Positions 7,901 through 12,629 of a stretch of DNA of 12,629 bases are shown one piece after another. Where the stretch lies: contig JAEOSV010000172.1 in assembly GCA_016840185.1 (NCBI GenBank), forward strand, positions 1 through 12,629. Reading direction: 5' to 3'. The notes under the pieces were generated by a model. It ran no database searches. It was not told the origin of the DNA and saw only the letters and a program-made list of their open reading frames with translations. The first letter of the stretch is position 1; every line of letters begins with the position of its first letter. Source of the stretch: Candidatus Hermodarchaeota archaeon (GTDB lineage Archaea > Asgardarchaeota > Hermodarchaeia > Hermodarchaeales > Hermodarchaeaceae). Made by a program: the position numbers and the translations under genes.

Positions 7901-10900
7901 CTCCCATCAAACCCAAGTCATTGTCGCCCAACCAGACCCCACACCATTCGGTCAGCAAACATCCGTCACGATTACATGGCGAGATCTTGTAACTTCGACG
8001 GATCTCACCGATACCCAATTGGATTACCTCGCTCTTCAATTTATCAATGGCACAGGATTACCTAACGAACCCTCGCTTTCCTTTACTCTTGACACTAGTA
8101 CATGGAATCCAGGTAGCTACGAAATCACTGTCACAGCAGTTCCGACGTCCAATCAATACCTTGAAAGTAGTGGAACTTTACTCATCACAATTCTCATTCA
8201 CCAAACCGCTGTAACAGTTCTTCCGCCTGAAGCAACACCTTGGGGTCAAACCACCGACATAACCATTCAATGGTTTGATTTGACCGCTGGTGGATTAATT
8301 GATGTTAGTGAAGTGAATCGCATAGTCATAACAGGTGCGATTACGGATACGATTAATAGCCCCTCAAGTTGGACATTTACAGTTGATTCATCTAGCCTAG
8401 GGTTAGGCAACCACAGTCTAACAATAACTGTTGAAGCCAAAACCGGACCACGAATTTATGCTGATTCAAGTGGTAATGTCAATGTTATCATACGAAACCA
8501 CCGTGTGTATGTTCTCGTCACCGGACCATCTCCAGTCCCTGAAGATGGATCATTCCAGCTTAGCATTAGTTGGACCGACTTAGACACTGGTTCACCCATC
8601 GAATACGGAACATATCTTCAAGAAATTCGAGTAACTCAGATTTCTGGGCCATCAGCACCCACCCTACCATGGTCCGAATTCTCAAATCTTGAATTCACCA
8701 TTAGTGCTCTTGGATGGGGTCGAGGTACTCACCGATTAAACGTCACTGTGTTTGCTAATGATCCACGGTTTGAGAATGGTTTTGGGACCGTGAACGTTAT
8801 TATTCGGGTTCACTCCGTCATTGCTGATGTTGACCCGATACCACGAGTTCCCTTTGGAAATAACATAACTGTAATTCTTCGGGTCAATGATAGTGATCTA
8901 ATTCCTCCAGTTGGGCTTCCTGAAAACCATATTGTGTCGGTGGTTATTACAGGAGGACCTTCAACAATAACACTTGATAGCTCAAATTGGATGATTTGGG
9001 TCATCAATGGAACCGCTGACGACGGAATCTACGAATTGACAATTGATGTCTCTGGTTGGGGACTTGGCACATATGACCTACAATTCGCCGTTACAACTTC
9101 AGTAGAATACGGAAATGGAGTTGTTTTCACCCCACTTACCGTCCGAGCTCTTGCAACCAGTTTTACCTATCAAAGCCCACCGGTTGTTCCCTGGGGTGAA
9201 GATGGAAAGCTTATCGTCACTTACCAAGTGAATGACCCTACAGCAGATCAGGACACCGACCCCATTGAACCCCCAAGCATCACAATCACAGTTGCTGGAC
9301 TAACTCGATATACCCATTTCAATTGGGCATATTGGCAGAACGGCAAATACAATATCACCTTCTACAGCACCTATCTCACTTCCGTCCAACTCTATACCTT
9401 TGACATTACCATTTCAAAGGGTGCAGCATATGCTAACGGCCAATTAGACGCGGTACCGTTGTCTGTACGAGCATTATTCACTTGGTTACACCCCACCGAT
9501 GTACCCATCACACCCTTCGGCGACGATGTTATCATCGATGTTGAATACATTGTCCTCGATGGCGAAAGCTCACTGAATGGGCTCCCCATTCACACTGGAA
9601 GTGAAACCCTTACAGTAACCGGACTTGATGGCTTTAGCCCAACCTTAGTATCCTGGCAATGGGTCGGCGCATCTTCTGTATACCGCATTACAATTGATGC
9701 CTCCGAAGTCACCCTCATTCAATCCTATAAAATCATGATTAGCATTTCGGACTCAGGAGCCGGCTATGCACCAGACACCATTCCCGAACTCACATTCACG
9801 GTTCGAACTGTATTCACCGCTATGACCGTTGAACCCGTTGATGCCCAAGCTTATCTGGATAACTTCACCATACGGATAACCTACACCGTTAACGACCCGG
9901 ACAGCTCTCTCAACGGACAAGGAATCACGGGACAGACATCCATCATTGAACTCATAGAATACCCAGGATCTTATTATGTCGTTGAAATTGGTGCCGGTGT
10001 GTATGAGATCTATATCAATTCAACTGCCCTTGGTGCACCAAATTCCTATGCAGCAACCATTAACACTGATTGGACCCAATCCCCACCACCCTATGCTATC
10101 CAAACCAAAGCAGTGACTCTTATCGTCACAACACGCCCCACAAGTATTCAAAATACGATAACCGGAGAATATGGATATCTTGCCGAAATCATTGTAAACT
10201 TCACCTATTCAGATTTCCTCCGCAGCGAATGGATCACAAATGCATCATATGGTGGAAACCATGTCGTTTTAGTATTATACAATGCAACCAGTGGGACACC
10301 TATTGACAACGCCGCTTGGTACGTCCTAAGCATACCCGCAGGAACCGATGCTTTTCAACTGAGGATTGATGCTGACTACTTTGGTCAAGTGAACAAATTC
10401 TTTGACTTTAAAGCAGAAGTGTCCTGGGAGCTCGGAACACCTCCATATTTCGTTACCCAAGAGTTTGAATTTCGTGCCTATGTCGTAGGGCAACGAACAG
10501 ATGTTATCATCCAGGCTGGCGACGTGAACGCACCTTTTGGTTCAAATATCGTCATTACTTTCAGGTTTGTAACTGAATATGGTAATAGCATTAACCAAAC
10601 AGATTGGCCAGCAATTGACGTTACTGTCCTTTGTGAACAACTTCCACTCTGGGGACCCAATCCTCTCGACTGGGATTACGATTACATCATAGGAAGTAGC
10701 GGATTCTATGAGATTCGAATTGACTCGACGCGATTAGCCGGTATTGGCTCTTACACTTTCTTCGTAAATGTAACATACCCTGGTGGTTTACCGCCTTTCT
10801 TTGAATCACAGTATAATGAACCTGTATCTCGAGGAGTTCGATACATCGAAACATTCCTCGAATACATCGATCCAGGACCCTTGTACACCGGTGATGACCT

Positions 10901-12629
10901 GAATATCACCGTGAGATACTATGACCTCGACAATAGTCAAATTGTTCCTGGACTCACTCAAGATAACTTTAACATTACAGGAGGAACTCCCCAAGGAACA
11001 CCTTACGAACAGGGAGGATGGTGGGTATTCATCATTGATACATCTGGTTTACCTGCAGGTGGAGAATTTACATTGTGGATATTTGCCAATCAGACCTACT
11101 TCCTCTGGCAGAATATCTCAGCCCCCGTATACATCTATGAAATCCCTCTAGAAATAACACTGGATTCTCCAGGTTTGATAACCCGCTTCTACGGTCAAAC
11201 ACCTTACGAAACCATTCAGGTAACAATAACCATTGGAGCAGGTTCTCATATTGGTGATACCGTCAACGATTCTGTTGTAGAGTGCATCTGGGCCCATGGA
11301 ACGCTAACCTTCACTTTTGATGGAAATGGACAGTACTCTCTGACTATCCAATCAGAATATACAATTGGTCAATATATTTTGACCCTTCAAGCTTCCAAGA
11401 CCGGGTTCTATCAGGATGCAACTACATTTGCGACGTATACAATTACTTCAGGACCCAGCATATTAACCCCCTATAACTGCACAACCTCATTCCTCGTTTA
11501 CCCACCGGAAGATATTGTGATTTATGTTAACTTCACGACCGGAGCAGGTGTACCCATCACAGGAGCCATAGTGACCTTCTTCTGCGCAGACCCTACAATT
11601 GGATCAGATTCTTTAATCGAACTTGATCCGGTGCTTTATCCAGGGATCTATTATTATAACTCAGCATTATGGGGAATTTCTACATCCTCTGACTTAGATC
11701 CCGTACCATATGAAATCTCAGTGAGCGCTGAATCACCAAACGTTCAAAGACGAACACTATCATTTACTTCGGACCTTCGTTACACACCAGCTGAAGTACT
11801 ATCATTTGACGTAATTTACCCATCTTTTGATAACGAATCATATTTCATGACTTTTGAATACCAGGAACTCTTTACTCTCTGGGTTTTTGCCAACAATACA
11901 AGAGCCGGAATCCTTGATCGAAACATTACAGGCGCAATAATTCGTGCCACATGGGCGGGGCAACAAGTTTCATTAACCGAAGATGCGGATGGTTGGTATA
12001 CTGCTCAATTCATGGCTACACAAGCAGCAGGATTCACATACTCCCTATATATCGACTTACAAGGAGAATTTGATGCCCAACGAACCACCGTCACTATCGA
12101 CATAATCGAACGATCAACACAGGCTGTGACAATCTCTTCCGCTTGGTCAATATTCACAGTTGGTGAAATCATCGATCACAATCGCTCAGCCAACGAAGGA
12201 GGAGTACTAACCGTTCCAGTTGGTGATTGGATCTACTTCTACTTTGATTACCGAGACATCGATGGACTTCTAGTAGCAAATGGTTCAGGTACAGTCACCA
12301 TCGATGGTGTTTCATTCCCGGTTAACGTAGAGTGGGATAATATAACTCAATCATACCTTCTGAAGCTATTCATTGATGGAGAAGTCATTGGAAGAGGCAC
12401 CCACTCGATTTCTATCCTCTTATCCCAAACAAACTTCGCCCCACAGATTTACCCAGATAGCTTCAATGTGATCGCAATTCCAACCCAACTTATGGTTGTT
12501 GGATTCACAGGAAATGTCACAGCCCCTGAACTCATATCAGCAGACACCTATCGTGTCCAATTCTATCTTGGCGCTCCATTAACAATACGAGTACTGCTTT
12601 GGGATACATGGCACAATCAAGGTGTTGAA
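4881..12629 (+). CDS. Giant secreted/surface protein B: CBM-like head and about 20 Ig-like repeats (3' partial)
   Basis: ATG at 4881 opens a frame that stays open to the last base, 2583 codons without a stop; the 3' end is outside the window. In order: a signal peptide (residues 1-30), a low-complexity linker (31-60), a beta-rich segment (60-133), a CBM4/9-like jelly-roll (about 134-311), a second beta-sandwich (about 317-482), and 19 full plus one partial Ig/FN3-like repeat (483-2583). Sequons are abundant; Cys is rare. From about 8925 it is colinear with protein A from its first visible residue, and the cut end (W-D-T-W-H-N) matches protein A some 78 residues before its membrane helix. A similar anchor and tail are therefore expected, for about 2940 residues in all. 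It is probably an outer-surface, carbohydrate-contacting or adhesion protein; no catalytic residues are evident. Start is firm, function inferred. Confidence 0.93.
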   Translation, partial: MNRRTLVCLTFLTLFLFSSLSLLAPFSGTAVPTPIKDQSDQTDAEYSPTSTGSPPLPAGPTWDGNEYLYEGLGQVLDTQEYALGNKSGSVTNLNYGATQSSSIRLPRTWTGYKLVADVYDLSDTLHHINETWRNGDFEDGSSGSPDNWGFVSNMPFTNNTSGNSFGYYWNSTAGYGSGNGVGLWLDYTSFYWNYTEYIAWEQDVNLERDAEWARLTFKVRVEQWFGGSDDDEVAIYAEIEGIIYRFVCLHYCPVDTGWHTISFSIPTDDIATWSSDTINIKIGAGTDFYWHYNSADLYQYHFDDVELLVKGKAKPNHSAVQLNLNSTSSWTTSDYGQGSLTIFNTWGPNSSDKFIKVDWTTNNNSITEASVEFDFIITLYVKKSSTTGQQTPPHGSQFKVRDSGLVYWTVWYYAFQPTGYFLYDLAITRTNLETWTLVSATDPLFIDRTTAVNSASNSSHIKLDYSIISDYGWWNFTFTSPNRISSVTGLLASYNIGNSLSITVTHTTNVGETNLTIYDSSGTVVHEEQRVVDNTQEIFTEPFSSGDDYSAGVYTLCLSYDNGTTPTQTAAGFYSAQFTIIHDTDITIEMGAGSKTVYYGTGTFFIRLTYDDLDKTVDPWVLNTTDYVRINGTVDGNFIVFYEFGNLYQAEIANNLLSPGNYLFNIQADEPYHNSATDSITLSVRSDATLTSLESPGLTVPYDESFTVQVFYEDEFGAGISGATVTTDWPTNPTGSGNGTAGWYDITFDTADQTGPGTYTVTIQAQRNYYTTRTVVLTIVVREISTTIDYTSPGSVPWDENVTIDFSFFANDAESTAHDGDPITSASFTFQLDTVGLSQGSDYLLDNHMDGTYTLTILVSSGKISTIKTGYELVIQGDPTDSMFGDAGRTVNFNIRSLNTIITYVPPAPEPWGGDVVITLNFTVDDPDSSAHNGENIAGLIEMDVSITLGGSPLGSFGWTVLGGGQYNLTIYSSSISTVKFYTLIISVTHTSTQYQPAVRTISFQVLSHQTQVIVAQPDPTPFGQQTSVTITWRDLVTSTDLTDTQLDYLALQFINGTGLPNEPSLSFTLDTSTWNPGSYEITVTAVPTSNQYLESSGTLLITILIHQTAVTVLPPEATPWGQTTDITIQWFDLTAGGLIDVSEVNRIVITGAITDTINSPSSWTFTVDSSSLGLGNHSLTITVEAKTGPRIYADSSGNVNVIIRNHRVYVLVTGPSPVPEDGSFQLSISWTDLDTGSPIEYGTYLQEIRVTQISGPSAPTLPWSEFSNLEFTISALGWGRGTHRLNVTVFANDPRFENGFGTVNVIIRVHSVIADVDPIPRVPFGNNITVILRVNDSDLIPPVGLPENHIVSVVITGGPSTITLDSSNWMIWVINGTADDGIYELTIDVSGWGLGTYDLQFAVTTSVEYGNGVVFTPLTVRALATSFTYQSPPVVPWGEDGKLIVTYQVNDPTADQDTDPIEPPSITITVAGLTRYTHFNWAYWQNGKYNITFYSTYLTSVQLYTFDITISKGAAYANGQLDAVPLSVRALFTWLHPTDVPITPFGDDVIIDVEYIVLDGESSLNGLPIHTGSETLTVTGLDGFSPTLVSWQWVGASSVYRITIDASEVTLIQSYKIMISISDSGAGYAPDTIPELTFTVRTVFTAMTVEPVDAQAYLDNFTIRITYTVNDPDSSLNGQGITGQTSIIELIEYPGSYYVVEIGAGVYEIYINSTALGAPNSYAATINTDWTQSPPPYAIQTKAVTLIVTTRPTSIQNTITGEYGYLAEIIVNFTYSDFLRSEWITNASYGGNHVVLVLYNATSGTPIDNAAWYVLSIPAGTDAFQLRIDADYFGQVNKFFDFKAEVSWELGTPPYFVTQEFEFRAYVVGQRTDVIIQAGDVNAPFGSNIVITFRFVTEYGNSINQTDWPAIDVTVLCEQLPLWGPNPLDWDYDYIIGSSGFYEIRIDSTRLAGIGSYTFFVNVTYPGGLPPFFESQYNEPVSRGVRYIETFLEYIDPGPLYTGDDLNITVRYYDLDNSQIVPGLTQDNFNITGGTPQGTPYEQGGWWVFIIDTSGLPAGGEFTLWIFANQTYFLWQNISAPVYIYEIPLEITLDSPGLITRFYGQTPYETIQVTITIGAGSHIGDTVNDSVVECIWAHGTLTFTFDGNGQYSLTIQSEYTIGQYILTLQASKTGFYQDATTFATYTITSGPSILTPYNCTTSFLVYPPEDIVIYVNFTTGAGVPITGAIVTFFCADPTIGSDSLIELDPVLYPGIYYYNSALWGISTSSDLDPVPYEISVSAESPNVQRRTLSFTSDLRYTPAEVLSFDVIYPSFDNESYFMTFEYQELFTLWVFANNTRAGILDRNITGAIIRATWAGQQVSLTEDADGWYTAQFMATQAAGFTYSLYIDLQGEFDAQRTTVTIDIIERSTQAVTISSAWSIFTVGEIIDHNRSANEGGVLTVPVGDWIYFYFDYRDIDGLLVANGSGTVTIDGVSFPVNVEWDNITQSYLLKLFIDGEVIGRGTHSISILLSQTNFAPQIYPDSFNVIAIPTQLMVVGFTGNVTAPELISADTYRVQFYLGAPLTIRVLLWDTWHNQGVE
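5280..5813 (+). other. CBM4/9-like jelly-roll domain of protein B
   Basis: Residues about 134-311. It opens with N-G-D-F-E-D-G and then P-D-N-W, the common first strand of CBM4/9 and galactose-binding-like jelly-rolls (N-G-x-F-E ... W). It closes with H-F-D-D-V-E-L-L-V (5781-5807), matching the last strand (x-D-D-V-x-L) of that fold. Between them lie an aromatic-rich stretch with several Trp and Tyr (5310-5480), a strand R-L-T-F-K-V-R-V and a V-D-T-G-W-H-T-I-S-F turn (5637-5667), the usual penultimate region. Binding of sugars is a family expectation only. A C-x-x-x-C pair lies at 5622-5636. Confidence 0.65.
5829..6326 (+). other. Second N-terminal beta-sandwich domain of protein B
   Basis: Residues about 317-482. 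Alternating hydrophobic strands (VQLNLNS, ASVEFDFIITLYV, LVYWTVWYYAF) and a closing W-W-N-F-T-F-T suggest a further jelly-roll or concanavalin-like sandwich. It lacks the P-[WFY]-G opening of the repeats that follow. Family not recognised. It may belong with the preceding CBM-like domain as a head unit. Confidence 0.5.
6327..12629 (+). repeat. Array of about 20 Ig/FN3-like repeats in protein B
   Basis: Approximate unit starts are 6327, 6633, 6945, 7233, 7575, 7905, 8199, 8499, 8811, 9150, 9474, 9810, 10137, 10491, 10842, 11145, 11454, 11778, 12111 and 12480 (cut by the window end). Units are 95-123 residues. Typical units open with P-[WFY]-G or a variant (PYDES, PWDEN, PWGGD, PFGQQ, PWGQT, PEDGS, PFGNN, PWGED, PFGDD, APFGS), have a central strand ending in x-I-x-V/W, then G-x-Y-x-[IL]-[TD]-[IF], and close with [FV]-x-V-R or similar. 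Two subtypes occur: units at 7233, 7575, 9474 and 9810 carry an Asp/Ser/Asn-Gly loop, while units at 7905, 8199 and 8499 carry W-x-D-L. Fold assignment is by pattern only. Confidence 0.8.
7905..9149 (+). repeat. Four closely related Ig-like units with His at each boundary
   Basis: Consecutive units start with His at 7905, 8199, 8499 and 8811, a period of 98, 100 and 104 residues. The shared pattern is H-[QRS]-x-x-V-x-V, x-P-x-P-x-P-x-G, then about 10 residues later [IT]-x-W-x-D-L in the first three. The fourth unit has diverged at the W-x-D-L position (LRVNDSD). Their mutual likeness exceeds that to the rest of the array, suggesting local unit duplication. Confidence 0.6.

Noticed and set aside
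6327..12629. CRISPR or DNA-level tandem repeats
   Set aside because: The repetition is at protein level only, with units of about 300-370 bases whose DNA has diverged strongly; no short direct repeats with regular spacers were seen.

Overview
The window holds the 3' part of one giant surface-protein gene and the 5' part of a second, both on the + strand, with a 236-bp intergenic region between them. No RNA gene, mobile element, CRISPR array or credible minus-strand gene was seen. Both products are secreted or membrane-anchored proteins built almost wholly from tandem beta-sandwich (Ig/FN3-like) domains of about 95-120 residues, very rich in N-x-S/T sequons and poor in Cys and Lys. The style points to an archaeon: giant sequon-rich ectodomain, a single C-terminal membrane anchor, a TATA-like box and a GAGGT ribosome site. 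An Asgard archaeon (Thorarchaeia/Heimdallarchaeia-like) is my best guess, from general familiarity with such proteins; there is no marker gene to prove it.

Layout. 1-4644: gene A, open from base 1 (5' end outside the window), 1547 codons. It has a partial repeat, 11 further Ig-like repeats, one transmembrane helix (about 3784-3855) and a 262-residue cytoplasmic tail. The tail carries two copies of an E-L-D-K-I-P-G-L helical module separated by a proline/lysine-rich linker. 4645-4880: intergenic region with a TATA-like box (4724-4731), a possible leader hairpin (4791-4827) and a Shine-Dalgarno (4868-4872). 4881-12629: gene B, 2583 codons with no stop before the window ends. It has a signal peptide, a CBM4/9-like jelly-roll domain, a second beta-sandwich and about 20 Ig-like repeats; the last repeat is cut by the window end.

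The main observation is that A and B are colinear paralogues. Eleven successive repeat boundaries in A (from 211 to 3460) match eleven in B (from 9150 to 12480) in the same order, with closely similar spacing. B stops at a W-D-T-W-H-N motif whose counterpart in A (W-D-T-Y-H-N) lies about 78 codons before the membrane helix. B is therefore expected to run on for roughly 350 more codons into its own membrane anchor and tail, and A is expected to have about 1350 more residues upstream, perhaps including the same carbohydrate-binding-like head. Together they look like a pair of long, glycosylated, rod-like cell-surface proteins (adhesion, sheath or S-layer-associated). At least A has a tail fit for contacting cytoplasmic partners. 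That functional reading is inference.
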